Assembly (NCBI GenBank): GCA_014650475.1
Contig: BMVA01000010.1
Coordinates: 62,001 to 126,000, forward strand
DNA from: Streptomyces albogriseolus
GTDB taxonomy: Bacteria; Actinomycetota; Actinomycetes; Streptomycetales; Streptomycetaceae
Length of the DNA stretch: 64,000 nucleotides
Reading direction: 5' to 3'
Shown: positions 7,764 through 16,304 of the stretch, in pieces
How positions within the stretch are numbered: position 1 is the stretch's first letter
How the letters are laid out: every line of letters starts with the position of its first letter
Made by a program: the position numbers and the translations under genes
The notes under the pieces: generated by a model
The model's database searches: none
What the model was told of the DNA's origin: nothing
What the model saw: the letters and a program-made list of their open reading frames with translations, nothing else

Positions 7764-8870
7764 TTACTTCTCCTGCTGCTTGCGCCAGCGAATCCCGGCC
7801 TCGAGGAAGCCGTCGATCTCGCCGTTGAACACGGCCTCCGGGTTGCCCACCTCGTGCTCCGTGCGCAGGTCCTTGACCATCTGGTACGGGTGCAGCACGT
7901 ACGAACGCATCTGGTTGCCCCAGGAGTTGCCGCCGTCGCCCTTGAGGGCGTCCATCTTGGCCTGCTCCTCCTGGCGGCGCCGCTCCAGCAGCTTGGCCTG
8001 GAGGACGTTCATCGCGGTGGCCTTGTTCTGGATCTGGGAGCGCTCGTTCTGGCAGGAGACCACGATGCCGGTGGGGATGTGGGTGAGGCGCACCGCCGAG
8101 TCGGTGGTGTTCACGCCCTGGCCGCCGGGGCCGGAGGAGCGGTAGACGTCCACGCGCAGCTCGGATTCGTCGATCTCGATGTGGTCGGTCTGCTCGACGA
8201 CGGGGAGCACCTCGACGCCCGCGAACGACGTCTGGCGGCGGCCCTGGTTGTCGAAGGGGGAGATGCGCACCAGGCGGTGCGTGCCCTGCTCGACGGAGAG
8301 GGTGCCGTAGGCGTAGGGCGCCTGCACGGCGAAGGTGGTCGACTTGATGCCGGCCTCCTCCGCGTACGAGGTCTCGATCAGCTCCGTCTTGTAGCCGCGC
8401 TGCTCGGCCCAGCGCAGGTACATGCGCTGGAGCTTCTCGGCGAAGTCGGCGGCGTCCACGCCGCCGGCCTCGGCGCGGATGTTGACCAGCGCCTCGCGGG
8501 AGTCGTACTCGCCGCTGAGGAGGGTGCGGACCTCCATCTCGTCCAGCGCCTTCCGGACCGAGACGAGCTCCGACTCGGCCTCCGCGCGGGTGTCCGGGTC
8601 GTCCTCCTCCTCGGCCATCTCGAAGAGCACGGCGAGATCGTCGATCCGCGAGCGCAGGGCCTCGGCCTTCCTGACCTCCGCCTGGAGGTGGGACAGCTTG
8701 CTGGTGATCTTCTGCGCCTCGTCCGGGTTGTCCCAGAGGGACGGCGCGGCCGCCTGCTCCTCGAGCACGGCGATGTCTGCCCTCAGCTTGTCGAGGTCCA
8801 GGACGGCCTCGATCGACTCCATGGTCGAGGAGAGGGACTTGAGCTCTTCGGAAACGTCGACGACTGCCAC
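7764..8870 (-). CDS. prfB: Peptide chain release factor 2
   Basis: A 368-aa class I release factor recognising UGA and UAA. The SPF tripeptide that reads the stop codon is at 204-206 (ISPFDNQG), and the peptidyl-hydrolysis motif GGQ is at 249-251 ([10 protein letters not shown]). The frame is continuous from the first codon. The programmed +1 frameshift used by many bacterial prfB genes is therefore absent, as expected for high-GC actinobacteria. A perfect hairpin terminator follows. Cytoplasmic, housekeeping. Confidence 0.97.
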   Translation of the reverse strand: MAVVDVSEELKSLSSTMESIEAVLDLDKLRADIAVLEEQAAAPSLWDNPDEAQKITSKLSHLQAEVRKAEALRSRIDDLAVLFEMAEEEDDPDTRAEAESELVSVRKALDEMEVRTLLSGEYDSREALVNIRAEAGGVDAADFAEKLQRMYLRWAEQRGYKTELIETSYAEEAGIKSTTFAVQAPYAYGTLSVEQGTHRLVRISPFDNQGRRQTSFAGVEVLPVVEQTDHIEIDESELRVDVYRSSGPGGQGVNTTDSAVRLTHIPTGIVVSCQNERSQIQNKATAMNVLQAKLLERRRQEEQAKMDALKGDGGNSWGNQMRSYVLHPYQMVKDLRTEHEVGNPEAVFNGEIDGFLEAGIRWRKQQEK

Positions 8871-8998
8871 GCCCTCCAGCGTAACGGCTTCCCGCCGCGG
8901 GCCATGCCGGGCGGGGGTGCCCGGGGGGGCACTCTCCCGCGGTCTGGAGAGGTGCCGCGCGCTTCCCTCCCGTTCCTGGGGGCCGCGCCCCCAGACCC

Positions 8999-9030
8999 CT
9001 TTCGCGCAGTTCCCCGCGCCCCTGGGGGGC
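8999..9030 (-). repeat. Dispersed intergenic repeat, copy A
   Basis: On the minus strand this reads CCAGGGGCGCGGGGAACTGCGCGA plus flanks. It shares its core with two copies near 16.0 and 16.1 kb. It lies in the 159-base gap between prfB and a kinase gene and abuts the kinase stop codon. Next to it (about 8980-8998) is a GC-rich dyad, GGGGGCCGCGCCCCC. Confidence 0.7.
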
Positions 9031-10268
9031 TACGGGACGGCCGGGGCCGAGTTCTCCGTGTCCGGGGGTGGGGGTGGGGTGTCGTCCGTGGTGGTCAGCC
9101 AGGTGGCCAGGCCCGCTGCTGCCAGGAGGGTCGCCGCCACCGCCAGGGTGAGGCGGCGGCGACGGGTGACCGCCCGGTTGCGGGCCGAGCCGGGGCGGGG
9201 GGCGCCCGCCGCCCGGGGGGCGCGGGCCGTGCCGTGGGCTCCCCCGGCCAGTTCGTCCGGCGCGGGGACGCGCATCGACGTGTGCGTGTCGCGGTTGGAG
9301 TCGGACGGCTTGGCGCCCGGCACCAGCGGGACCGCGCCGCGGCGGCGTACCGGCTGCCCGGCGGCGGGGGCGGCGCCGGACAGCTCCTCGGCGGTCTCCT
9401 CGGCCGGGTCGGTGTCCGGCTCGTCCACGTCCAGCGGCGGCATCCCGGCCAGCATCGGCAGCAGCTCCCGCAGCCGGGCGGCCAGCTCGGAGGCGCGCAG
9501 ACGCGAGGCCGGGGCCTTGGCCAGGCACTGCACCAGCAGCTGCCACAGCTCGTCCGGGATGCCGGGCAGCGGCACCACCATCTCGGTGACGTGCCGGCGC
9601 AGCACCGCGCCCGGGTGGCCGCCGCCGAACGGGGTGAAGCCGGCCAGCAGCTCGTAGAGGACCGTGGCGAGGGCGTAGATGTCGACGGCGGCGCGCGGCG
9701 GCAGGCCCTCGACGATCTCCGGGGCCAGATAGTCCGGCGTGCCGATGATCTTCGAGGCGCGGGTGCGGCGCGGGGTGTCGATGAGTTTCGCCACGCCGAA
9801 GTCGGTCAGCAGGGCGCGGTGCGAGCCGCCGGGGCCGAGCGGGCCCTGCATGTCCAGCAGGACGTTCTCCGGCTTGACGTCGCGGTGGACGACCCCGGCC
9901 GCGTGCGCCGCCGCCAGACCGTCCGCGACGTCCGCGGCGATCGCCACCGCGGCCTCCGGGGCCAGTCTGCGCTCGCGGTCCAGCCGGGTGCGCAGGTCGG
10001 TGCCCCGGACCAGGTCCATGACCAGGGCGAGGTCGTTGCCGTCGACCACCAGGTCCCGCACGGACACCACGTGCGGATGCTCCAGACCGAGCAGCGCCGT
10101 CCGCTCCTGCACGAAGCGGCCGACGAGCTCCTGGTCCGAGGAGAGATCCTCACGCAGCAGCTTGATGGCGACGGGCCCCTCGGGGCCCTCGCCCAGCCAC
10201 ACCGTGCCGGCGCTGCCCCGCCCGAGGATCTGATGGGCGGTGTACCGGCTGCCGATTCTCCGTGCCAA
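9030..10268 (-). CDS. Membrane Ser/Thr protein kinase (PknB-type)
   Basis: A 412-aa Hanks-type kinase. The glycine loop is GRGSAGTVW, the ATP lysine is Lys36 (VAIKLL), the catalytic loop is HRDVKPEN (Asp130), the metal-binding DFG is at 156-158, and IGTPDYLAPE marks the activation segment. The domain ends near 265. A Pro/Ala-rich linker leads to one transmembrane helix at about 375-395 (LTLAVAATLLAAAGLATWL) and a short external tail DDTPPPPP, with no PASTA repeats. It is followed on the same strand, going upstream, by a second kinase gene 109 bases away. Targets are not visible; the FHA protein encoded divergently nearby is a plausible partner. Confidence 0.93.
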   Translation of the reverse strand: MARRIGSRYTAHQILGRGSAGTVWLGEGPEGPVAIKLLREDLSSDQELVGRFVQERTALLGLEHPHVVSVRDLVVDGNDLALVMDLVRGTDLRTRLDRERRLAPEAAVAIAADVADGLAAAHAAGVVHRDVKPENVLLDMQGPLGPGGSHRALLTDFGVAKLIDTPRRTRASKIIGTPDYLAPEIVEGLPPRAAVDIYALATVLYELLAGFTPFGGGHPGAVLRRHVTEMVVPLPGIPDELWQLLVQCLAKAPASRLRASELAARLRELLPMLAGMPPLDVDEPDTDPAEETAEELSGAAPAAGQPVRRRGAVPLVPGAKPSDSNRDTHTSMRVPAPDELAGGAHGTARAPRAAGAPRPGSARNRAVTRRRRLTLAVAATLLAAAGLATWLTTTDDTPPPPPDTENSAPAVP

Positions 10269-10377
10269 GACTGCTCCTACCGACGCGTGTTGTCGCCAAA
10301 GCTACGCGTCCGGACAGGTGACCTTCACCGGAGACCCGGAAATCGGGCCCCAGATGTCGACAAAGCGGCAAACAAGC

Positions 10378-12027
10378 TCAGTTCGTCGGCTCCGAGGGGC
10401 CGCCCAGGTCCTCGATCCAGCCCGTGACCGAGCCGAACCAGTCGCTGAGCTGGTCCCAGTAGCCCTTGCCCGTGCCGATCCAGTCCTGGAGCGGGCTCAG
10501 CTCCCAGATCAGCCAGCTCGCGACGAACAGGATGAGCAGCGTGAACAGGCACCCCTTCAGGCAGCCGAGGCCGGGGATGCGCATCGGGTTGGCGCTGCGC
10601 TGCCGGGGCGGGCGCGGCTCCCGGGCGGGGCGCTGCGGCTCCGGCGGGGGCGCGTACCGCTGCGGCGGCTGGGGCTGCTGCCGGCGCTGGCGCTCCGGCG
10701 GCGGGGCGTACTGCTGCGGCGCGGGCTGCTGCGGGTAGCCGTACCCGGGGCCGGGCTGCGGCTGCTGGGGGTGGCGCTGCGGCGGCTGCTGCGGGGGCCG
10801 GGCCACCTGCCGCTGGGGGCGGCGGCGCAGCGGGTCCTGGCCGGGGTCGAGGTACTGGACCTGCGTCTGCTCGTTGCGGTCGCGGGCCGCGCGGAGCTGG
10901 TTCTGCCAGGGGTGCGGGTCCTCGGGGCCGCCGCCGGGCTGCCCGGGCGGCACCGGCGGCATCACGGCCGTGGGGTCGGCCGCGCCGGACGGGCCGGTCT
11001 GCGGCAGGACGCTGGTCGCGGCGCTGGGGTCGTAGGCGCCGTTCGGGTTCTGCGGCAGCACCTGCGTGGGGTCGGAGGCGCCGGGGGCGGACGGCTCCCC
11101 GGGGACCGGCGCGGGCGCGGGGTCGGGGGCGAGGAGCGCGCCGACGTTCTCCGCGGCGGAGATCTGCGCCGAGTTCGCGTGCACGCCGATGCCCTGGGCG
11201 ACGACCCGCAGGCCGCGCGCCAGATTCTCGGCGCTGGGCCGCTCCTCGGGGTTCTTGCGCAGGCAGCGCTCGATGACCGTCCACAGCGGGTCGGGCACGG
11301 TGGACGGGCGGCGCGGCTCGGCGCTCAGGTGCTGGTGCAGCACCTCCAGGGCGGACCCGCCGGAGAACGGCGGACGGCCGGTGACCAGCTCGTAGAGCAG
11401 GATGCCGGCGCCGTAGATGTCGACGGCGGAGGTCTGCGGGCGGCCCTCGGCCGACTCCGGCGCGATGTACGCGGGCGTGCCGACGAACTCGTGGGTGCGG
11501 GTCAGGCCCGGGGAGTCGGCGAGGCGCGCGATGCCGAAGTCGGTGAGCATCGGGTGCATCTCGCCGCCCTGCTGCTTGAGCAGGACGTTGGCGGGCTTGA
11601 GGTCGCGGTGGACGACGCCGTCGGCGTGGCTGGCCCCGAGCGCGTCGGCGATCTGCGCGGTGAGCAGGGCCGCGGCGACGGGGGTGAAGGGGCCGTTCTC
11701 CCGCAGGTGGCGGTGCAGGTCGGGGCCCTCGACGAGGTCCATGACCAGCGCCAGCAGCTCGCCCTCGACCACCAGGTCGCGGACCCGGACGATGTTGGGG
11801 TGGGTGAGCCGCAGCAGGACGGAGCGCTCGCGCAGGAAGCGCATCACGACGTCCGCGTCGCCCGCCAGCTCCTCCTTGAGGACCTTGATCGCCACGGTCT
11901 CGCCGGGCTGGCCCGGCACGGCCGCCTCGGCGCCCGCGGTCTCCCGCTGGCGCGCGCGCCAGACGGTGCCCGTGGCGCCGCGTCCGAGCGGCTCCTCGAG
12001 CAGGTACTTGCTCCCTACCGGCCGCAC
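10378..12027 (-). CDS. Membrane Ser/Thr protein kinase, second copy
   Basis: A 549-aa Hanks-type kinase with a glycine loop GRGATGTVW, Lys48 in VAIKVL, HRDLKPAN with Asp142, DFG at 163-165 and VGTPAYIAPE. After the domain (about 275) comes a 200-residue linker very rich in Gln, Pro and Arg, then one transmembrane helix near 505-525 (LFTLLILFVASWLIWEL) and a 25-residue external tail. The GTG at 12027 was chosen because GGGAG lies eight bases upstream and the kinase begins at once (RPVGSKYLLEEPLGRG); an ATG 24 codons earlier has no such support. It is paralogous and adjacent to the kinase at 9030-10268, suggesting tandem duplication. Confidence 0.92.
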   Translation of the reverse strand: MRPVGSKYLLEEPLGRGATGTVWRARQRETAGAEAAVPGQPGETVAIKVLKEELAGDADVVMRFLRERSVLLRLTHPNIVRVRDLVVEGELLALVMDLVEGPDLHRHLRENGPFTPVAAALLTAQIADALGASHADGVVHRDLKPANVLLKQQGGEMHPMLTDFGIARLADSPGLTRTHEFVGTPAYIAPESAEGRPQTSAVDIYGAGILLYELVTGRPPFSGGSALEVLHQHLSAEPRRPSTVPDPLWTVIERCLRKNPEERPSAENLARGLRVVAQGIGVHANSAQISAAENVGALLAPDPAPAPVPGEPSAPGASDPTQVLPQNPNGAYDPSAATSVLPQTGPSGAADPTAVMPPVPPGQPGGGPEDPHPWQNQLRAARDRNEQTQVQYLDPGQDPLRRRPQRQVARPPQQPPQRHPQQPQPGPGYGYPQQPAPQQYAPPPERQRRQQPQPPQRYAPPPEPQRPAREPRPPRQRSANPMRIPGLGCLKGCLFTLLILFVASWLIWELSPLQDWIGTGKGYWDQLSDWFGSVTGWIEDLGGPSEPTN

Positions 12028-12535
12028 GTCATGCGCTCCCTGCTGCTTGCTGGCTGGCGTACACCGTGGTCCACCCTGCTGCGGAATGTTCCGACCCACT
12101 GTAGTGCCGCCGCACGGATAACCGGCCGGTCGACTTCTGCGTCGTCCTGTGCTGGGACTTACGCACCGGTTCCCGTTCCCGTTCGACGGTTTCGACGGTT
12201 CCGTTGATTTCTCCGTTGATCCCGCGTGTGCGGAGTCTGCCGGAAAGACGTCCGACTCTGTCCGTTGGTTGCCGCGGGCCGGACGTGACCGATCTCAAGT
12301 CATCGCGGAACGATCAATCGCACAGCACTGGTCAGGCATTTTTACGGGCAGAGCCGACCAATCAAGATCATTTGATGCCGGGAGGCGGGCGCGCTGTCGG
12401 TGACAGGTGCGAGGATGCGGGCAGTACTGGCCGTACGTGCGCGTGTGGCGGTGGGGGAAGTCCGCGGAGGGGGACCGCGGGGCGGCTTCGTCCCCCGTGT
12501 CGCGGGCGCTCGCGCAGAAGGGACCGCTGACGGCG
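12028..12535. other. 508-base divergent intergenic region between kinase and FHA-FtsK genes
   Basis: Holds no convincing gene. A plus-strand frame from 12407 continues into the FHA-FtsK gene but lacks family features before 12536. The region must contain the promoters for the kinase (minus) and the FHA protein (plus). Around 12300-12370 the sequence is unusually AT-rich for this genome, a good place for promoter elements. Short tandem repeats lie at 12170-12222. Confidence 0.5.
12170..12222 (+). repeat. Three consecutive short tandem duplications
   Basis: Three different units each occur twice in a row: GTTCCC, CGACGGTTt/c and TCCGTTGAT (with TT between copies). All sit upstream of the kinase gene's start. 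They may be replication-slippage products or closely spaced binding sites. Confidence 0.5.
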
Positions 12536-15500
12536 ATGCAGATCCGGCTGACCGTCGTAGACCCGCTGGGCCCCTCCTCCCCCGTCCGGGAGCGGGCCGT
12601 GAGCTGCGACGTGCTGGTCACGGCGCCCGCGGGCACGGCTCTCGCCGCGGTCGCCTCCGCGCTCGCCTCGGCGGTCTCCGGCGGCGACGGCTCCTCCGGC
12701 TCCTCGGGCGCGCCCGTGCTGTACGCAGGTGACCAGCGGCTGGACGCCCAGCGCTGCACGCTGGGCGAGCCCCCGCTGATCGACGGCGCGGTGCTGGCGG
12801 TGGGCGCCCCGGGCGAGCCCGAGCCGCACCCCGAGCTGGACGCCGCCCCCACCCGGCTGCACGTGGTCGCCGGGCCCGACGCGGGCGGGGTGCATCTGCT
12901 GCACGGCGGGGAGATCCGCATAGGCCGTTCGGCCGACGCCGACGTGCCGCTCGACGACCCGGACGTCTCCCGGCTCCACTGCGCGGTGACGGTCGGCGCG
13001 GACGGCCGCGTCTCCGTCGCCGACCTCGGCTCCACCAACGGCACCACGCTGGACGGCCGCCCCGTCGGCGCCCGCCCGGTGCGGCTCACCCCGGGCGCGC
13101 TGCTGCGCATCGGCGAGTCGGCCCTGCGGCTGACGCCGGCGGAGGGACCGTCCGCCCGCTCGGCGACCACCCCGGACGGAGAGGGGCACGTCCGGGTGCC
13201 GGGGCCGCGTACGGCGGACACGGAGAGCGGGCGCGCCCCCGGGGGGCCGCGCGCCCGGACCCACCACGCCTACGGCTCCGCGGACCGGCCCACGCCGGAC
13301 CGGGCCACGCCCGCCCGCGGCGACGCCGCACCCGAGGTCCGCCCCCCTGCCGCACCGGGCCCCGTCGCGCACGTACCGGAGCAGAGCGGCCCCCCGGAGG
13401 CCGAGCGAGACGGCGGGACACCCGGACAGCGCACCGTACGGATCGCGGCCCACGGGGACGTGCCCCGAGTGCCCCAGGGGCGGCGGGTGTCCCGGCCCGC
13501 CCCGGCCGACGAGACGCACGCGGGACGGGGACAGGCGCACGGCCTGTACGCGGGCCCCGTGCACGGCCAGACGCGGGACGAGGCGCCCGCCGCCCACCCC
13601 GGACCGCCCCCCGCCGGACCCACCGGACGGACCACGGGCGACGCCCGCGACGGGCGGTACGCCGACGCCACCGCCGCGCAGACCTCCGACGCCCCCGACG
13701 GCACCCGCAAGGGCACCCCCGTACGGGGCACCGACGCCCCCGAGCCGCCGCGGGCGCGCAAGCGGGGCGGGATCGGCGCCTGGGCGCGTCGGCTCACCGG
13801 CGGGCGGACCGAGCGGGACGCCGACGCGGCCCTCCTCGACGACCCGGCGGCGGGACCGGCGTACGCCCCGGCGCCCGCCGTGCCCGCGCTGCCCGAGACC
13901 TGGCCGGACCCGGCCACCCTGCTGCTGACCGCGCTCGGCCCCGGCCCCCGGCTGTGGGAGCGCGGGCCGGGCCACCCCGAGGCGCTCGCCGTGCGGCTCG
14001 GCACCGCGGACCGGCCCGCTCCGGACGGCTCCGGGCTGCTGCCCGTCGTTCCCGTGACCGTGGGTCTGCGCGAGGTCGGCGCGCTGGGGCTGGCCGGACC
14101 GCGCGAGCGGCTCTCCGGGCTGGCCCGCGCGGCGCTCGCCCAGCTCGCCGCGCTGCACTCCCCCGACACGCTGGAGATCGTCCTGATCGCCGCGGACCCG
14201 TCCCGTCCGTCGGACGAGCGCACCGCCGAGTGGTCCTGGCTGGGCTGGCTGCCGCATCTGCGGCCCGGACACGGCCAGGACTGCCGGCTGCTCCTCGCCC
14301 ACGACCGGGAGCAGGCCGCGGCCCGCGCCGACGAGCTGCTGCGCCGCCTCGCCGACCACGACCACGCGGGCGTCCCGGCGGACGCCGGCCCGTACACGGT
14401 GGTCGTGGTGGACGGCGACCCCGGCGGCGCGGACGTGCGGGAGGCCGTGGCGCGGCTGGCGGTGGAGGGGCCGCGGGCCGGTGTCCATCTGCTGTGCCTC
14501 GCCGAGACGCCCGCCGCCTCGCCCGCGTCCCCGGTGACGGAGACGTACGAGGCGGCCTGCGCGGTGGCGCCCGCGTTCCGTGACTGCGGGGCGGTCGCGC
14601 TGCTCAGCGGCGACGTGGCGACCGCGCTCCGGCTGCTGCGGGTGGCGAGGACCGGCGACGGCTCCCCGCCCGGCCCGGTCGGGCACGGCGCCCTCGCCAC
14701 CGTGGACGCGGTCTCCGCGGCCTGGGCCGAGCGGTTCGCGCGGGCGCTCGCGCCGCTGCGCCCCGACGGTCCCGCGGCCGGGCCGCACCCGCGGGTGTCG
14801 GCGCCGCTGCCCCCGTCGGCGCGGCTGCTCGACGAGCTGGGCCTGGCCCGGGCCACGCCGGCGTCGCTGATGGCCCGCTGGGCCGACGCGGCCGACGACA
14901 CCGGTGCGCTCGGCGGACGCGCCACCGCCGTCCTGGGCGCCGGACCGCGCGGCCCGGTCACCGCCGACCTCGCCGCCGACGGACCGCACCTGCTGGTCGA
15001 GGGCCCGTCAGGCAGCGGCCGTACGGAGCTGCTGCGCGCGGTCGTCGCCTCGCTGGCCGCCGCCGAGCGGCCCGACCGGCTGGGCATCGTCCTGGTCGAC
15101 GGGCGGGGCGGCCCGGTGACCGGCTCCGGCTCAGGCGACGGCCTGCGGGTGTGCACGGACGTGCCGCACGTCTCCACCCACCTGAGCGCCGACGACCCTG
15201 TGCGGATGCGGGAGTTCGCCCAGTCGCTGAGCGCCGAGCTGAAGCGGCGCGCGGAGCTGCTGGGCCGCTCGGACTTCGCCGAGTGGCACACGGGGCGGGA
15301 GCTGGCGGACCGGATGGTCGCCCAGCGCACGGCCGCGAACGGGGACCTGGACAGCCCGCCCAGCGCGACCGTGCGGCTGCGTCCCGGCGCGGACCGCCGC
15401 AAGACGCAGGCCGCGCCGCCGCTGCCCCGGCTGGTGGTGGTCGTGGACGACCTCGACCAGCTGGTCGCCCCCGCGCTCGGCGCGCCGGGACGGCCGGCCG

Positions 15501-15937
15501 CCGGGTCGGTGATGCGGGCGCTGGAGGCGGTGGCGCGGGACGGCGAGCGGCTCGGGGTGCATCTGGTGGCCGCGACCGCGCCCTGTCCCCGGACGGCGCA
15601 GACCGAGCCGGTGAAGCAGGCGTCGCTGCGGGTGGCGCTGGACGCGCCGGTCGTGGGGCGCGGCCCGGACGATCCCGCGCCGGGGCGGGGACGGCTGGCC
15701 CGTCCGGACGGGCGGGGGACGGAGTTCCAGGGCGGCCGGGTCACGGGCCGCATCCCGCGCACGGCGACGCTGCGGCCGACGGTGGTCCCGCTGGAGTGGC
15801 ACCGCATGGGCGACCCCCCGGCCCGCCGCCAGGTCCGCGAACTCGGCAACGGGCCTACGGACCTCGCGCTCCTCGCCAGCGCCCTGGACCGAGCGGCCCG
15901 CCAGGTCGCGTCACCGCGGGTGCCGTCGCTCCTGTAG
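12536..15937 (+). CDS. FHA-domain protein with FtsK/SpoIIIE-like ATPase domain
   Basis: A 1133-aa protein. Residues 1-95 form a small ubiquitin-like or unclassified domain. About 105-200 is an FHA phosphothreonine-binding domain with its key residues (IGRS at 129-132, SRLH at 145-148, NG at 168-169). About 205-430 is a disordered Pro/Gly/Arg-rich linker. The last 650 residues resemble FtsK/SpoIIIE/EccC ATPases, with P-loop GPSGSGRT at 823-830 and a Walker B-like LVVVVDDLDQL at 966-976. The invariant P-loop lysine is replaced by Arg829, so ATP hydrolysis may be lost or altered. No transmembrane helix was seen. The start at 12536 (MQIRLTVVDP) has AAGGGA upstream. Divergent linkage to two Ser/Thr kinases suggests it is read by, or docks to, their phosphorylated products (inference). 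Confidence 0.85.
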   Translation: MQIRLTVVDPLGPSSPVRERAVSCDVLVTAPAGTALAAVASALASAVSGGDGSSGSSGAPVLYAGDQRLDAQRCTLGEPPLIDGAVLAVGAPGEPEPHPELDAAPTRLHVVAGPDAGGVHLLHGGEIRIGRSADADVPLDDPDVSRLHCAVTVGADGRVSVADLGSTNGTTLDGRPVGARPVRLTPGALLRIGESALRLTPAEGPSARSATTPDGEGHVRVPGPRTADTESGRAPGGPRARTHHAYGSADRPTPDRATPARGDAAPEVRPPAAPGPVAHVPEQSGPPEAERDGGTPGQRTVRIAAHGDVPRVPQGRRVSRPAPADETHAGRGQAHGLYAGPVHGQTRDEAPAAHPGPPPAGPTGRTTGDARDGRYADATAAQTSDAPDGTRKGTPVRGTDAPEPPRARKRGGIGAWARRLTGGRTERDADAALLDDPAAGPAYAPAPAVPALPETWPDPATLLLTALGPGPRLWERGPGHPEALAVRLGTADRPAPDGSGLLPVVPVTVGLREVGALGLAGPRERLSGLARAALAQLAALHSPDTLEIVLIAADPSRPSDERTAEWSWLGWLPHLRPGHGQDCRLLLAHDREQAAARADELLRRLADHDHAGVPADAGPYTVVVVDGDPGGADVREAVARLAVEGPRAGVHLLCLAETPAASPASPVTETYEAACAVAPAFRDCGAVALLSGDVATALRLLRVARTGDGSPPGPVGHGALATVDAVSAAWAERFARALAPLRPDGPAAGPHPRVSAPLPPSARLLDELGLARATPASLMARWADAADDTGALGGRATAVLGAGPRGPVTADLAADGPHLLVEGPSGSGRTELLRAVVASLAAAERPDRLGIVLVDGRGGPVTGSGSGDGLRVCTDVPHVSTHLSADDPVRMREFAQSLSAELKRRAELLGRSDFAEWHTGRELADRMVAQRTAANGDLDSPPSATVRLRPGADRRKTQAAPPLPRLVVVVDDLDQLVAPALGAPGRPAAGSVMRALEAVARDGERLGVHLVAATAPCPRTAQTEPVKQASLRVALDAPVVGRGPDDPAPGRGRLARPDGRGTEFQGGRVTGRIPRTATLRPTVVPLEWHRMGDPPARRQVRELGNGPTDLALLASALDRAARQVASPRVPSLL

Positions 15938-15963
15938 GACGCCTGCGCGGGGGCCGTGGTGAG

Positions 15964-16015
15964 AACACCCTCCAGGGACGCGGGGAACTGCGCGACCAGC
16001 CACGAACCACCCGCA
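15964..16015 (+). repeat. Dispersed intergenic repeat, copy B
   Basis: About 52 bases sharing most positions with copy C 130 bases downstream and, over the core GCGGGGAACTGCGCGA, with copy A at 8999-9030. Copies B and C lie in direct orientation in the gap after the FHA-FtsK gene. Confidence 0.75.
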
Positions 16016-16093
16016 CCCGGCGCTGACAGGGCACCGCCCCAGCGGCACGACTGCCCGCAACGGCGGGGGTTTGCTTACAGCGACCGCGACGAA

Positions 16094-16144
16094 GACACCC
16101 CCAGGGGCGCGGGGAACTGCGCGACCAGCCACCGACCACCCGCA
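16094..16144 (+). repeat. Dispersed intergenic repeat, copy C
   Basis: A near-identical direct copy of the element at 15964-16015 (CCAGGGGCGCGGGGAACTGC and the following GCGACCAGCC). Such non-coding repeats are frequent between streptomycete genes; origin and role are unknown. Confidence 0.75.
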
Positions 16145-16304
16145 GGCTGCAATGCACGTGACGCCCAATCACGACGTGGTCACGATCCGCGAGTTGACAC
16201 GGGACGCGCTCTTGCCACCCCCACGCCCCGGGCGTAGACCAGACCGCACGGGACAGCGCTCGAACGTTCGGACAAGTACGACGGAGTACGAGAACGGGGC
16301 AGTG
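16145..16304. promoter_or_regulatory. Upstream region of the ABC importer operon with palindrome CGAACGTTCG
   Basis: With the repeats before it, this makes up the 367-base gap 15938-16304. A perfect 10-bp palindrome CGAACGTTCG at 16261-16270 lies 35 bases before the lipoprotein start. Its CGAANNTTCG layout resembles half of LacI-family sugar operators. No regulator gene is adjacent, so any controller would act from elsewhere. No riboswitch was seen. Confidence 0.45.

Noticed and set aside
8780-8870. A programmed +1 frameshift in prfB
   Set aside because: The gene is open in one frame from its ATG and no in-frame UGA with a CUU slip site occurs near its start.
12029-12298. An 89-codon minus-strand frame upstream of the kinase
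   Set aside because: Composition is unstructured, no family resemblance, and it overlaps the promoter region and repeats.
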